Shown: positions 1-9,428, counted from the stretch's first letter. The stretch: DNA of 64,000 nt from Psychrobacter immobilis (GCA_904846145.1 CAJGZL010000001.1:682001-746000); one strand, 5' to 3'. Notes: generated from the letters alone by a model not told the origin. Translations and numbers: made by a program.

Positions 1-471
1 ACAACAGTAGTGACTGACGATCAAATAGCACAGACTAAAGTCGCTGAGGATAGCATGGCAAACGAGCGGGAGATTGATCTTGCTGAGCTTGAGAACAACG
101 TCGGTGCAGCAGGCGTGACGCCTAATGTTCATACTGATGCCAACACCACTACGCCCAGTCCAGAGCAGGCGATTAAAGGCACGCAGATTACTGACGTACA
201 ATATCGTAGCGCATCAGGAGCGACGATGTCTGTGGTGTTTGAGACCTCAGCGACTGGTGTGCTCAATGCTATTATTAGCTTGTCAAACAAACCTAAGATG
301 ACTTTGAGTGCGCCTGAGGGTCAAGGCAATAATCCAACTTACCGCTCAAAGGATGGCACTATCGAGCTGATCAGTCATGGCGGCGGTGGCAATATAGACT
401 TGATGCAAAATGGTCAGTTAACTAGTTTTGAGGCGGTTAGTGTCGAAGCTGAAGTGATTACCCAGATATAG
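1..471 (+). CDS. C-terminal part of a possible MliC-like protein (5' end outside window)
   Basis: The frame is open from base 1, so the gene probably starts upstream; an internal GTG at 10 has no convincing ribosome binding site. The visible 157 residues begin with an acidic, polar, Thr/Pro-rich linker (to about residue 58) and end in a small beta-rich domain: GTQITDVQYRS, then SVVFE, a central NPTYRSKDG and a closing GGGGNIDLMQNGQLTSFEA. That last pattern (Y, short loop, DG, then an aromatic or charged strand before NG) resembles the membrane-bound lysozyme inhibitor MliC fold, but no cysteine is visible and the match is only by eye. A strong hairpin terminator follows 24 bases after the stop. 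Secreted or lipoprotein location is likely for that family but cannot be checked because the N-terminus is missing. Confidence 0.5.
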   Translation, partial: TTVVTDDQIAQTKVAEDSMANEREIDLAELENNVGAAGVTPNVHTDANTTTPSPEQAIKGTQITDVQYRSASGATMSVVFETSATGVLNAIISLSNKPKMTLSAPEGQGNNPTYRSKDGTIELISHGGGGNIDLMQNGQLTSFEAVSVEAEVITQI

Positions 472-495
472 AGCATTTCGTGGATTAGAGGTTTT

Positions 496-544
496 ATAAC
501 TAAAAAGGCGACAGTAATAAGTTCACTGTCGCCTTTTTAGTTAT
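496..544. terminator. Bidirectional intrinsic terminator
   Basis: A perfect 20-bp stem (arms 496-515 and 525-544) with a 9-base loop carries GC-rich core GGCGACAGT flanked by A and T runs, so it can end transcription from the plus-strand gene ending at 471 and from the minus-strand gene ending at 586. Confidence 0.9.
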
Positions 545-585
545 AGCTACTATAAGATCTTCTAGTTCCAATCAATATCAAACGA

Positions 586-1236
586 TTAACTAAATAATCT
601 AACTAGCCAAGCGATTATCGACCACAAACCCCAGACCAATGAAATCATCACGATCATGCCTAAAAAGTCAGGAATATGCAGATAGACCCAAGCGACGATA
701 GGGTTGCGCCAAAAGCGACTATTTTGCTGCTTATCTTCTAGCGACTGATGTAAAAACGGTCGATCCATATGAATAGTATCAGTGATCCCATATTCTTCGT
801 GAATATGCTGATGAACAATGCCGAGCGTCTTACGGCTAGGCCGAATAAAAACATCTAATAAAGTACCAATACCTGGCACGATACCGACCACCATATCAAT
901 CAGTGCTAGACGTACCGCTGGGGTCATCTTATTGGCAGGAACGCCCAACTGACGCCCTAAAATGAAAGCATAACTCGTTAAAGCCAATCCTGCTAAGTCT
1001 CCTGCCAGCGGTATCGTCGATAGGGCCGCATCAGCGCCTACTCCTTGCTTAGTAAAGGGTACGCGCACTAGAGAATCCATAGTGTTGGCGAATTTTGCCA
1101 GCTTGCGCTCAGTTTCAATGACTTGTGCGCGAGTCAGCCCATGCTCGGCTAACTTAATTTCATAAGCAGTTTGTACCTCGCCGACTGCTGGTTTTTTAGC
1201 CGAGTGACGCTTTAGTGAATCAGATAATTTACCCAT
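586..1236 (-). CDS. DUF4112 family membrane protein
   Basis: A 216-residue protein. Residues about 35-150 match the DUF4112 pattern: a D-S-L-V-R-V-P start, a hydrophobic stretch with [19 protein letters not shown], then [20 protein letters not shown], where the paired G-x-I-P-G motifs are typical. The last 30 residues form a transmembrane segment ([20 protein letters not shown]). The ATG overlaps the end of ubiA by 8 bases, which points to translational coupling as the last gene of the run rsmJ-ubiA-DUF4112. The biochemical function of the family is unknown. The terminator at 496-544 closes the transcript. Confidence 0.75.
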   Translation of the reverse strand: MGKLSDSLKRHSAKKPAVGEVQTAYEIKLAEHGLTRAQVIETERKLAKFANTMDSLVRVPFTKQGVGADAALSTIPLAGDLAGLALTSYAFILGRQLGVPANKMTPAVRLALIDMVVGIVPGIGTLLDVFIRPSRKTLGIVHQHIHEEYGITDTIHMDRPFLHQSLEDKQQNSRFWRNPIVAWVYLHIPDFLGMIVMISLVWGLWSIIAWLVRLFS

Positions 1237-2167
1237 TAAAAGTAGTCCATAGACAAGATATAGCGATTAAGACAAATACGTAACGTCCGACCCAAATATT
1301 GGCTAAGAAGGCCTGGAAGCAAGCCATTGCCTGACGACTCACGCAAGCGCTATTTTGTTTGGCAAACATCATCGCCACCAGTGCTAAGCCAAAGATAGGA
1401 AACAGTCCTAAGCTAGTTGGCGCAAAATAATGCCAGAGCACTACGCCCATTATTAGTAAAAACAGCGTTTGTAATAACGAAATAATTATTAAGTCATACT
1501 GACCAAAAAGAATAGCGGTTGATTTGACCCCTATCTTCAAATCATCTTCTCGATCCGCCATCGCATATTGAGTATCATAAGCGATAGTCCAGCACATATA
1601 GGCGGCAAATAATAGCCAGCACCAAATATCAGGAGCACCTGCTATCGCAACATAAGCCATCGGTATCGCCCAGCCAAAAGCTGCGGCCAAAAACACTTGC
1701 GGCAAATGAGTATAGCGCTTCATAAACGGATAAATAAAGGCGAGTACCACTGCACCAATCGACCAGTAAAATACAGCGACAGGTAAGAAAAATAGTAAAC
1801 TAGCACTCAACAAGACTAATATCAAAAAGGCAGCAATTGCCTCACGGCCCGTCAAGCGACCATCGGCAAGTGGACGACCTTTAGTGCGCGTCACATGCCT
1901 ATCGACTTTACGATCAGCAAAGTCATTAATGGCGCAACCTGCCGCTCGCATGAGTATTGCCCCAAGCGCGAATACTATAAAGACTTTTAAAGGTGGCAAA
2001 CCTGCCGTATCACCTGTACTTTGTGCTTGACCCATCGCCGCCAGCATCACGCCCCATAGCGTCGGCCATAGTAGTAGCTCAATACCAACGGGCTTATCAA
2101 AGCGCGTCAGCTGCATATAGGCGTACAGCTTGTCTTTAACTGTCATTTTCAATGCGCTAGTAGTCAT
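1229..2167 (-). CDS. ubiA: 4-hydroxybenzoate polyprenyltransferase UbiA
   Basis: Attaches the polyprenyl tail to 4-hydroxybenzoate, the first membrane step of ubiquinone synthesis, in the inner membrane. The 312-residue protein has the two aspartate-rich motifs of the UbiA family: [19 protein letters not shown] near residue 80-100 (allylic diphosphate and Mg2+ binding) and [20 protein letters not shown] near residue 200. About eight or nine hydrophobic helices are visible. Length is slightly over the E. coli enzyme (290), mostly from a longer N-terminus. The ATG overlaps the stop of rsmJ by 4 bases (ATGA type), so the two are translationally coupled; no chorismate lyase gene (ubiC) lies beside it here. 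Confidence 0.96.
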   Translation of the reverse strand: MTTSALKMTVKDKLYAYMQLTRFDKPVGIELLLWPTLWGVMLAAMGQAQSTGDTAGLPPLKVFIVFALGAILMRAAGCAINDFADRKVDRHVTRTKGRPLADGRLTGREAIAAFLILVLLSASLLFFLPVAVFYWSIGAVVLAFIYPFMKRYTHLPQVFLAAAFGWAIPMAYVAIAGAPDIWCWLLFAAYMCWTIAYDTQYAMADREDDLKIGVKSTAILFGQYDLIIISLLQTLFLLIMGVVLWHYFAPTSLGLFPIFGLALVAMMFAKQNSACVSRQAMACFQAFLANIWVGRYVFVLIAISCLWTTFNG

Positions 2168-3075
2168 AATATAAAGTACCCATCAAAGCGTAATGCGGTA
2201 TTATGCCAGCTCTCATCAGCTGCTTGATTAGCAAATAAAGGTGCCTGTTGTGGACGTTTGATAATGACTCGCCCTGATTGCTGCTCGCCATTTTTAATAA
2301 CCGCTTGTGCACTTTGTAATAACTGTTGTTCTTGTTCTACTGTTGGCGGTGCGGCTAACTGATGCAAAGCTTGCATTTGCTTATTAACCTTTGCACCTTT
2401 ACCCGTTTTACTATTTTGATAGCTGTCCATCGGAAACATTGGATCTAAATAAATAACGTCAGCAGACTTATTGATAGCAGTATCTCTAGCATCTACAGTC
2501 ACATCTTGCAGATAAGCAAAGTAACTTAGCGCATCAGTATTGATAATATTCAGGCGTGCCATGAGCTTTTGCCAATTAGGCTCGCGGCTCATCCGTTGTT
2601 GCTCAGCCAGGAGTAACAGCGCCATTATAGGCTGTTGCTCTAGCATAGTCACTTGTGCGCCTGTACTCGCCAGTATCAAACTATCATGACCGAAGCCTGC
2701 AGTCGCATCAATAACTTGGCTATCGGTAGTGATTTTTGCTGCTTGTAATAGCAATTCAGACTTACGTCCTGCACTTACCACACGGCGTTGCAACTTATCC
2801 CATTCTGGTGCAACGCTTAAGCCATCAACGAGTAGTGATAACTGATTTTTATTATCTAATAGCACTATTGCCTGCGCGCTATCTGTGCTCAGCTGTTGCA
2901 AACGTTTTTGATTGAGCCTGTCTGTTATGAGCTCAGGCGCTAGTATCAAAGATAAATTATGCTGAATAACTAAATCTTGCAGCGGCGCAACTTGCCCTTG
3001 CTGTGCTTCATCAACATAGATTAATCTATAGTGCTGTGACGTGGATGATACTGATTGCAAAGTACTCATAGCCAT
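2164..3075 (-). CDS. rsmJ: 16S rRNA (guanine1516-N2)-methyltransferase RsmJ
   Basis: SAM-dependent methyltransferase that modifies G1516 in 16S rRNA. The SAM-binding motif [19 protein letters not shown] and acidic partner TMLEQQP are followed by the catalytic VIYLDPMFP, which is the RsmJ form of the D/N-P-P-Y/F motif. An upstream in-frame ATG at 3150 would run 73 bases into uppP; I chose the ATG at 3073-3075, two bases after the uppP stop, with GGTTAGAG just before it (a second ATG follows two codons later, at 3069). The product is about 304 residues against about 250 in E. coli; the extra length is N-terminal. It sits between uppP and ubiA in one minus-strand run. Confidence 0.9.
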   Translation of the reverse strand: MAMSTLQSVSSTSQHYRLIYVDEAQQGQVAPLQDLVIQHNLSLILAPELITDRLNQKRLQQLSTDSAQAIVLLDNKNQLSLLVDGLSVAPEWDKLQRRVVSAGRKSELLLQAAKITTDSQVIDATAGFGHDSLILASTGAQVTMLEQQPIMALLLLAEQQRMSREPNWQKLMARLNIINTDALSYFAYLQDVTVDARDTAINKSADVIYLDPMFPMDSYQNSKTGKGAKVNKQMQALHQLAAPPTVEQEQQLLQSAQAVIKNGEQQSGRVIIKRPQQAPLFANQAADESWHNTALRFDGYFIL

Positions 3076-3077
3076 CT

Positions 3078-3929
3078 CTAACCTGCCATTTGATAGCCAA
3101 ATATCCAAGCCGCGACTAGCACCACAATACCTGTGATAATACGTAGCCATGCAAAAATCTTAAAGTCACGTTGGCTGACCCACGCCACTAGCCAGCGAAT
3201 AGCCAATAGTGCGACGATAAACGACACTAGCGTCCCTACACCTAGTACTAACCAATCTTCACTACTCGTCAATACCTCATGATGCTTAAGCAAATCAAGC
3301 AAACCTGCACCGACGATCACAGGAATACCTAAAAAGAAGGAAAATTCAGCCGACGCTTTACGTGAGACCCCAAGCCATAACGCGCCAATAATAGTTGCGC
3401 CTGAGCGTGATGTACCTGGTATTAACGCTAGACATTGAAACAGTCCAATCATCAAAGCGGTCTTTATACTAACTTCTTCGGCCTCATGAGCGATGATAGT
3501 CTTGGGACGATTTTCAACATAAAAAATCAATAAACCACCGATAATAAGCATAATAGCCACAGTGATAGGATTAAACAGATAAGTCTTAATCTCATCAGCG
3601 AAGGTAAAGCCGAGTATCATCACCGGAATAGTCGCAACAATCAGGCTTAGCCCTAGTTGGCGCGGGTTACTCATCGTATCAGACTTACCTGTGATCAGCC
3701 CCATCAGCGCTTGCCACAAGCGACCCCAATAGTCGTAGATAACCGCTAAGATTGCGCCAAGCTGCACGACGACGACGAATAGATCGACTTTATCTTTAGT
3801 CCAAAAGCCCATCAAATCAGCCGATAAGATCAGATAGCCCGTACTTGAGATCGGCAAAAACTCAGTGATACCTTCGACGATACCCATGATGACGGCTTGA
3901 ATTAATAAAATAATATCCAAAATACTCAT
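3078..3929 (-). CDS. uppP: Undecaprenyl-diphosphatase UppP (BacA)
   Basis: Integral membrane phosphatase that recycles undecaprenyl diphosphate to the monophosphate carrier used in peptidoglycan and O-antigen assembly; overproduction gives bacitracin resistance in other species. The 283-residue protein has the two family signatures: GIVEGITEFLPISSTGYLIL near residues 17-36 (with the E-x-x-x-E and S-S-T residues) and PGTSRSGATIIGAL near residue 170. About eight helices are visible. It heads the run uppP-rsmJ-ubiA-DUF4112. It supplies the lipid carrier for the mur/fts cluster at the other end of the window. Confidence 0.96.
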   Translation of the reverse strand: MSILDIILLIQAVIMGIVEGITEFLPISSTGYLILSADLMGFWTKDKVDLFVVVVQLGAILAVIYDYWGRLWQALMGLITGKSDTMSNPRQLGLSLIVATIPVMILGFTFADEIKTYLFNPITVAIMLIIGGLLIFYVENRPKTIIAHEAEEVSIKTALMIGLFQCLALIPGTSRSGATIIGALWLGVSRKASAEFSFFLGIPVIVGAGLLDLLKHHEVLTSSEDWLVLGVGTLVSFIVALLAIRWLVAWVSQRDFKIFAWLRIITGIVVLVAAWIFGYQMAG

Positions 3930-4009
3930 CCTAAGAAATAATATTCCAAAAACGTTAAAACAGACTTGACGCCTGTCTTATGTTGCTATAGTACGTTTGT
4001 AATAAGCGT

Positions 4010-4693
4010 TTAAGCCTTGCCTTGCTCTTTAAGCGTTTTCCAAGCTTGATTGCGCAGATACTTTGGCAAGGCCAATGCGGCATCTGTACCGCCTATGACA
4101 TTAAACTGAGCGATACCTAACTGACCAATGATAGCGGCATCAGGAGTGATATCTTCATAAATAGCTTGTGCATCTTGCAACGCTAATAGTGCTGCACCGT
4201 TGCCTGCAATAGCTAAGTTAAGAGAGGTTTGACTTTCATAATCTAGCAATTGCTCGGTATCAGCATTTTGCTTATCAAAGACTGGCTGCATGATACCTTC
4301 AACTAAAGTGTATTGCCCAAAATAGACTTGCTGCATCCGCGCATCAAGTGCGCTATAAACTTGCTCTACACTATACTGCTCATAGGCAGACTGCGCTATC
4401 GCTTGTAAGCTAGATGTGCCAACACAAGGGATGTCATGTGCTACCGATAAGGCTTGCACAACGGCGGTATTAATACGAATACCACTAAAAGCGCCAGGAC
4501 CACGATTGAATATTAGTGCTTGTATATCAGTAAGTTTGAGCTGAGTCTCAGTTAGAGCAGCATCTATCATCGGCAGTATCTGCTGGGTCTGCTGACGCTT
4601 CCCCATCTGCGTTTCACTTGATATGACGGTACCGTTAGCGTCTAATAACGCAATCGAGCATTGATCAAAAACAGTATCCATCGCTAAAAACAT
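4010..4693 (-). CDS. tsaB: tRNA threonylcarbamoyladenosine biosynthesis protein TsaB
   Basis: Partner of TsaD in making t6A37 on ANN-decoding tRNAs; itself an inactive member of the ASKHA fold. The N-terminal strand-turn FLAMDTVFDQCSIALLD and the signature NRGPGAFSGIRINTAVVQAL (about residues 65-84) match TsaB. Length 227 is close to E. coli TsaB (231). The second half is less conserved, as usual. It lies upstream of uppP with an 80-base gap and may be cotranscribed with it. Confidence 0.93.
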   Translation of the reverse strand: MFLAMDTVFDQCSIALLDANGTVISSETQMGKRQQTQQILPMIDAALTETQLKLTDIQALIFNRGPGAFSGIRINTAVVQALSVAHDIPCVGTSSLQAIAQSAYEQYSVEQVYSALDARMQQVYFGQYTLVEGIMQPVFDKQNADTEQLLDYESQTSLNLAIAGNGAALLALQDAQAIYEDITPDAAIIGQLGIAQFNVIGGTDAALALPKYLRNQAWKTLKEQGKA

Positions 4694-4887
4694 TATGACC
4701 TCGGTTGCACTTGCTAAGTATAAAAAGTATGGTTTATAAAATAGTGGCTATAATAACATTTAGGGTTAAAGGTTTGATGACTTTATCTGTTACTCATGGT
4801 TTATTTATGGATGTAGGTTTGAGCGATAAGATTTGAGCTACTTGTCAAACGATACCAGTACCGTTCGATATACAAATTAGCTAGCGC

Positions 4888-4909
4888 GTAGGGTGCGTTT
4901 CACGCACCG
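4888..4909 (+). repeat. REP-like hairpin, left copy
   Basis: GTAGGGTGCG followed by a palindrome GGTGCGT-TTC-ACGCACC (7-bp stem 4892-4898/4902-4908, 3-base loop). Preceded by GCTAGCGC and followed by ATGAGGTAA; the same flanks recur around the right copy at 5398-5473. Looks like a dispersed REP-type element rather than a terminator, since no T run follows. Confidence 0.7.
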
Positions 4910-4923
4910 AAATGAGGTAAAAT

Positions 4924-5334
4924 TTGGATAATATAAATAAGCTTAGCATTTTATTAAATGTGATAAATCAACTTTTTGCTATTGGTGACTATGGTGTAAA
5001 TCATGTTGAATTTTTATTCATAGGAGTCAGGAATTTGTTAGAAGAGGATAAAGCAGTAAGAAAAGTATTCTTCAATAAGTTAATGGAAAAAGTTAACGAC
5101 TCATCTGATGTAAATAAGTTTCATGACGACTTAAAAACTGATATAGACTCTGACCTATTATGCTATTTAGCATATACAACTCGTTGGGTAGAGTTTTATG
5201 AATTTGTTGAATGTAGACAAGCATTCATTAATAACCAGTCAAGAGTTAGATACTCTAAAGATTTATCCGACGGGATACAAGAAGCTTTAGAAGATAGTTG
5301 GGAAGATGTTATTTTTTATAATGAGGTTAAATAG
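4924..5334 (+). CDS. Orphan small protein, function unknown, bounded by REP-like repeats
   Basis: A 136-residue acidic soluble protein with no signal peptide or membrane segment. It starts at TTG (4924) with a good ribosome binding site GAGG (4914-4917) six bases upstream; there is no in-frame ATG until about residue 57, so the TTG is required. Codon use is visibly richer in A/T than in neighbouring core genes (many AAT, TTA, AAA, ATA). It has helix-rich composition (NKLMEKVNDSSDVNKFHDD; RWVEFYEFVECRQAFINN) and three cysteines or fewer. I recognise no family. It sits alone on the plus strand between two minus-strand housekeeping genes, flanked by inverted REP-like hairpins, and its binding site belongs to the left repeat flank. 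Recent acquisition is inferred. An immunity-type protein is one untested idea. Confidence 0.7.
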   Translation: MDNINKLSILLNVINQLFAIGDYGVNHVEFLFIGVRNLLEEDKAVRKVFFNKLMEKVNDSSDVNKFHDDLKTDIDSDLLCYLAYTTRWVEFYEFVECRQAFINNQSRVRYSKDLSDGIQEALEDSWEDVIFYNEVK

Positions 5335-5397
5335 ACTCATTAGTTGGGTCTCGTACCTCGACACCAACCTACGAACAACATACCTTAAACAACAAAT

Positions 5398-5473
5398 GCT
5401 AGCGCGTAAGATGGACTGTATCACACCGATAATAAGGTAATGACTCACAATCGGTGCGCTGGGCGCACCCTAC
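5398..5473 (-). repeat. REP-like hairpin, right copy, with degenerate partner
   Basis: Read on the minus strand it begins GTAGGGTGCGCCCAGCGCAC, matching the left copy in inverted orientation; the stem is GGTGCGC (5453-5459)/GCGCACC (5463-5469) with a 3-base loop. The first part, GCTAGCGCGTA at 5398-5408 then CACCGATAATAAGGTAATGA, is a decayed copy of the left element's own orientation, so 5398-5473 resembles a complete REP doublet (REPIN-like). Confidence 0.65.
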
Positions 5474-5501
5474 AAAAACTGACCACACTCCGTAAAATCA
5501 A

Positions 5502-5539
5502 AAAAAGCCCCAAAACCATCACTAGCCTTGGAGCTTTTT
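5502..5539 (-). terminator. Intrinsic terminator of ffh
   Basis: A 12-bp stem with one mismatch (5502-5513 and 5528-5539, AAAAAGC plus CCAA) followed on the minus strand by a T-rich run; lies 18 bases past the ffh stop. Confidence 0.8.
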
Positions 5540-5557
5540 CTAAAAAACTAAATCACT

Positions 5558-7119
5558 TTAAAACCGCTTCTTAAAACCTTTTAGCGCTTGGTTTTGCAGC
5601 TCTTGCATCTCTCTTTGCATGTCTTCCGCGCTTGGCATATTATTTGGATCAAGTCCCATTTGCTTCGCTATGTCTGCTTGGTTGACATTTTTCATGCCCC
5701 CGCCTTGCCCTTTAGCATTGCCACCGCCACCGAATAATGGTCCACCACCGCCGCCACCTGCACCGCCGCCACCCATTAGTCCTTGCATAGACTTCATCAT
5801 TTTTCCGATGCCTTCAGGCTTGGAGATCATTTTCATCATTTTTGCCATTTGCTTATGCTGCTTGAGCAAACGATTGACGTCTTGAATCTCGCGTCCTGAA
5901 CCTGCGGCAATACGACGCTTACGGCTAGGATTGATCTTATCAGGGTTTTTACGCTCAAACGGGGTCATCGAATTGATCAGCGCCTCCATCTCCTTAACTT
6001 TTTCTTCAGGCTTAGCATCTTCAACGGCCTTTTGCATATCAGAGCCGCCCATACCTGGCATCTTATCTAAAAATCCTGACATACCGCCCATACTTTTCAT
6101 TTGTTGGAACTGAGTGAGTAGATCCTCAAGGTCGAAGTCGCCGCCCTTTTGCATCTTTTTCGCCATTTTTTCGGCTTTATCACGGTCGATTTTTGCTCGA
6201 CTTCTTCCACTAAGCTTAAGACATCGCCCATACCAAGAATACGCTGAGCAATACGATCAGGATGGAACAGCTCTAGCGCATCTAACTTCTCTCCGCGACC
6301 TAAGAATTTGATCGGCTTGCCCGTGATTGCACGTACTGATAACGCAGCACCGCCACGTGCATCACCGTCGGTCTTGGTTAAGATGACGCCCGTCAGTGGT
6401 AGCGCATCATCAAAAGCCTTGGCCGTGTTGGCCGCATCTTGCCCCGTCATCGCATCGACAACGAATAACGTCTCAGAAGGATTGACTGCAGCGGTTAAGG
6501 CCTTGATCTCAGCCATCATCGCCTCATCGATAGCCAGACGACCTGCGGTATCGATGATCAAGATATCTTGATATTGAATTTTGGCTTCTTCGATAGCGCG
6601 CATAGCAATATCGATAGGGTTTTCATCAGCGCTTGAGTTGACGAACTTGGCATTGACCTGTCCTGCCACTTGCTCAAGTTGTTTTATCGCTGCCGGACGA
6701 TAAACGTCAGCTGAGACTAGCATGACTTTCTTTTTATGACGCTCTTGTAAGTATTTAGCCAATTTACCAGCAGTGGTGGTTTTACCTGCACCTTGTAGAC
6801 CTGCTAATAAATAGACTACAGGTGGCTTACCGGTCATCTCAAGCTGCTGATTGGCACTGCCCATCATCTCGGTCAGCTCGTCATGGACGATTTTTACAAA
6901 GGCTTGGCCTGGTGCTAGCTCTTTGAGTACTTCAGCGCCCAGTGCTTGTTCTTTGACGCGCTTGACAAAGTCACGAGTGACTGGCAGTGCCACATCCGCT
7001 TCTAACAGCGCCATGCGTACTTCACGCAAGGTGTCTTTAATATTATCTTCGGTTAGCTGACCTGTACCTGCGATATTGCGCAGGCTTGAGGATAGACGTT
7101 CGGTTAAAGTATCAAACAT
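5558..7119 (-). CDS. ffh: Signal recognition particle protein Ffh, reading frame broken by one base
   Basis: GTPase of the signal recognition particle; binds 4.5S RNA and nascent membrane-protein signals and docks with FtsY. The NG domain (from ATG 7119) is complete: GLQGAGKTTT, DTAGR and TKTDGD are all present. The frame then fails at a run of five A (5 T at 6190-6194 on the plus strand): CAAAAATCG gives EQKSTVIKPKK and a stop at 6097, whereas six A would give EQKIDRDKAEKMAKKM and read straight into the M domain. The M domain frame (5558 to about 6190) is intact, with DFDLEDLLTQFQQMKSMGG, the RNA-binding region GSGREIQDVNRLLKQHKQM, and a Met/Gly-rich tail containing GGGGAGGGGGG. Since ffh is normally essential, a sequencing or assembly indel is the simplest reading; a real mutation or recoding is the alternative. 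Confidence 0.9.
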
Positions 7120-7461
7120 AAATAGCTCTCATGGGGTGATGAATTTTTAAATTTTTACAAATAGTATTTTGGTCACTGGCTTTTAAGCAGTATTTAGTGA
7201 ATGCTATAACAGCATCTTTATACGATTGGTTTTAATTATCATTTTTTAGCAAATCAACTTTGATAGCGTTTTTACCTTTTTAGTATTAGTTGCAACTCTC
7301 ACAAATAATAATGCAGATGATTCTCAATTAAGCTCTATTTTATGATAAATTGGACGATTATTCTAATCATAACATTTTAGCATCACCTTGAGCGCGGCTA
7401 TGTAATATTAGCTACTAATACTAATATTGAGCTTTGCTCAAATAATCAATGAGGCTTGCCT
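7120..7461. other. Divergent intergenic region between ffh and the ccsA-like gene
   Basis: 342 AT-rich bases. A short inverted repeat TTGAGC-TTT-GCTCAA (7427-7441) stands just before the GAGG binding site of the rightward gene. I see no clear promoter pair and no RNA gene. Confidence 0.4.
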
Positions 7462-8253
7462 GTGTTGCTTGCATTTGTGATAGCCAGTATCGCTTATATC
7501 GCGGTCACTCTTTATATCAGTTGGGCACTGACAAACAATAAGACGATTCATAAACGCACTAGTCTTGGTCTTTTACTAGTGGGGATGCTTGCCCATGCCA
7601 CGCTGCTATATCCTTATATCTTTACGCTTTATGGATTGAATTTTAATCTATTCAATGTATTTAGCCTTATCAGTTTATTTTTCTTATTCTTTTATGTGCT
7701 GTTCTCATTATATCGCCCTATTGTCAGTTTGGGAATTTTGGCTGCACCTACCGCCTTTTTAGGTATGATTATTGGCTACATAGGTCGTGCGCCTTATCAG
7801 CCTTTGACTGATGTCAGCGTAGGACTCGAAGCACATATTATTCTCTCATTCGCCGCTTACTGCGTGCTACTCATGGCAGCGGTTCAAGCGCTGTTTTTAC
7901 GCCTGCAGATCCGTGAGCTCAAACAAAATACCTTTCACCGCTTTTGGGTTAATAAACTCCCCTCTCTACAGACTATGGAGAGTTTATTATTTGATATGAT
8001 TTTAGTCGGCTTTGTACTACTCAGTATCGCGCTGGGGATAGGCTTTATCTATGTAGAAGATTTATTTGCTCAGCATATTGTTCACAAGACCGTATTTAGC
8101 GTCTTATCATGGTTGCTGTTTGGCTTGCTATTGCTAGGTAATTGGCGGGGTGACCTGCGCGGCAAACGCGCAGCTAATATGACTTTTTATGCCTTTATAC
8201 TGTTAGCAATCGGCTTTATTGGTAGTAAGTTTGTGCTGGAGTTTTTGGTTTAA
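7462..8253 (+). CDS. CcsA/YpjD-family cytochrome c assembly-type membrane protein
   Basis: About 263 residues, almost entirely hydrophobic, with around eight transmembrane helices. It belongs to the cytochrome c assembly (CcsA/CcmC-like) superfamily in its YpjD branch, judged from EAHIILSFAAYCVLLMAA, LPSLQTMESLLFDMILVGF and HKTVFSVLSWLLFGLLLLG, with conserved histidines that could face haem. The tryptophan-rich WWD signature of true haem-handling members is not obvious. GTG at 7462 is the best start because GAGG (7451-7454) is seven bases upstream; TTG at 7456 is too close. In E. coli the ypjD (corE) gene also neighbours ffh, so the pairing is conserved. The role is uncertain: haem or cytochrome maturation, or cobalt/cation tolerance. 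Confidence 0.8.
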   Translation: MLLAFVIASIAYIAVTLYISWALTNNKTIHKRTSLGLLLVGMLAHATLLYPYIFTLYGLNFNLFNVFSLISLFFLFFYVLFSLYRPIVSLGILAAPTAFLGMIIGYIGRAPYQPLTDVSVGLEAHIILSFAAYCVLLMAAVQALFLRLQIRELKQNTFHRFWVNKLPSLQTMESLLFDMILVGFVLLSIALGIGFIYVEDLFAQHIVHKTVFSVLSWLLFGLLLLGNWRGDLRGKRAANMTFYAFILLAIGFIGSKFVLEFLV

Positions 8254-8276
8254 GCTATTAGAGTAAGGATTATTCG

Positions 8277-9209
8277 CTAATTAAAAACAACGGTTTTATT
8301 GCCAGCGACGATTACCCGATTTTGTACATGCCAATTCACCGCGCGTGCTAGCACATTACGCTCAATATCGCGACCTATAGCTCGCAGCTCTACTACCCCT
8401 TGTCTGTGAGTCACTCGGTGCACATCTTGCTCAATGATAGGCCCTTGATCGAGCTCTGCTGTCACATAATGCGCAGTAGCACCAATCAGTTTTACGCCTT
8501 TTTCATAGGCTTGCCGATAAGGATCTGCGCCTACAAACGCTGGCAAAAATGAATGATGAATATTAATGATTTGCATCGGCCAACGCTTAACAAAATCTGA
8601 TGATAATATTTGCATATATCGTGCTAATACCAATAAATCATTATCCGCCATCAGCTTATCAATTTGCGCCTCTGCCTCAGCTTTATTGTCCTTAGTCACC
8701 GGTACATAGTGAAAAGCGATACCAAAGTTTTCCACCGCTTGTCGCAAATCTTCGTGATTGCTGATCACCATAGTAATAGTGCAATCAAGCAAGCCGCGTC
8801 GATGTCGCCATAACAAATCTAGCAGTGCATGATCGAACTTAGACACCAAAATTCCCACTTTGGTCTTAATCGCATTGTTATGTAGCCGCCAATCCATATT
8901 ATGACGTTTGGCAACTGTGTGACCAAAACTGACTTCAAAATTATCAATAATCTCGCTCAATCCTGCTAAGGCAAACTCTAAACGCATAAAGTATTGACCG
9001 CCTTCATGGGCAGTTGAGTATTGGTCAAGCGTAATAATATTCGCACCATAGCGATGAATAAACTCAGAGACCGCTTGTACGATACCTGCCTGATCTTTAC
9101 ATTTGATCAAAAGCGTGGCGGTATCTATAGCACCAGTCGCTGGCATGTTAAGAGAACCTGTGTTCGGCTTTATATTCGATGATGAAGCGGTTTTTGTGTT
9201 ATCTGACAT
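8277..9209 (-). CDS. purU: Formyltetrahydrofolate deformylase PurU
   Basis: Hydrolyses 10-formyltetrahydrofolate to formate and tetrahydrofolate, balancing one-carbon pools and supplying formate for PurT. An N-terminal ACT domain (TATLLIKCKDQAGIVQAVSEF) is followed by the formyltransferase domain with KVGILVSKFDHALLDLLWRH, the catalytic INIHHSFLPAF (Asn and His) and GATAHYVTAELDQGPII (Asp). An upstream in-frame ATG at 9251 lacks a binding site; I take ATG 9209, giving about 310 residues against about 280 in E. coli, with a 30-residue Ser/Thr-rich tail ahead of the ACT domain. Confidence 0.94.
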   Translation of the reverse strand: MSDNTKTASSSNIKPNTGSLNMPATGAIDTATLLIKCKDQAGIVQAVSEFIHRYGANIITLDQYSTAHEGGQYFMRLEFALAGLSEIIDNFEVSFGHTVAKRHNMDWRLHNNAIKTKVGILVSKFDHALLDLLWRHRRGLLDCTITMVISNHEDLRQAVENFGIAFHYVPVTKDNKAEAEAQIDKLMADNDLLVLARYMQILSSDFVKRWPMQIINIHHSFLPAFVGADPYRQAYEKGVKLIGATAHYVTAELDQGPIIEQDVHRVTHRQGVVELRAIGRDIERNVLARAVNWHVQNRVIVAGNKTVVFN

Positions 9210-9428
9210 AATGCGCCCAATTAATAAAATAAAACTTGCTACTGAAATCATATATTATCAGGAGCATAGAAAACCGTCTATTTTAATCGCTTTCGCGAAA
9301 CTTTGCTGAGAGAGTTGATTGTTTTTGGTTATTAAGGTTATGATATAAAAATAAACTTAATAGTTACTTTCTGGTAACTCGCTATTTACTCTTATATTAT
9401 TTTGATAACACAACTTGAGAAAAACATC

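Noticed and set aside
5558..6166. The M-domain frame of ffh as a separate gene
   Set aside because: It continues the Ffh alignment exactly after adding one base; a broken single gene is simpler.
5619..6571. Several plus-strand frames opposite ffh, one proline-rich
   Set aside because: Proline runs are the complement of the Gly-rich M-domain; no binding sites.
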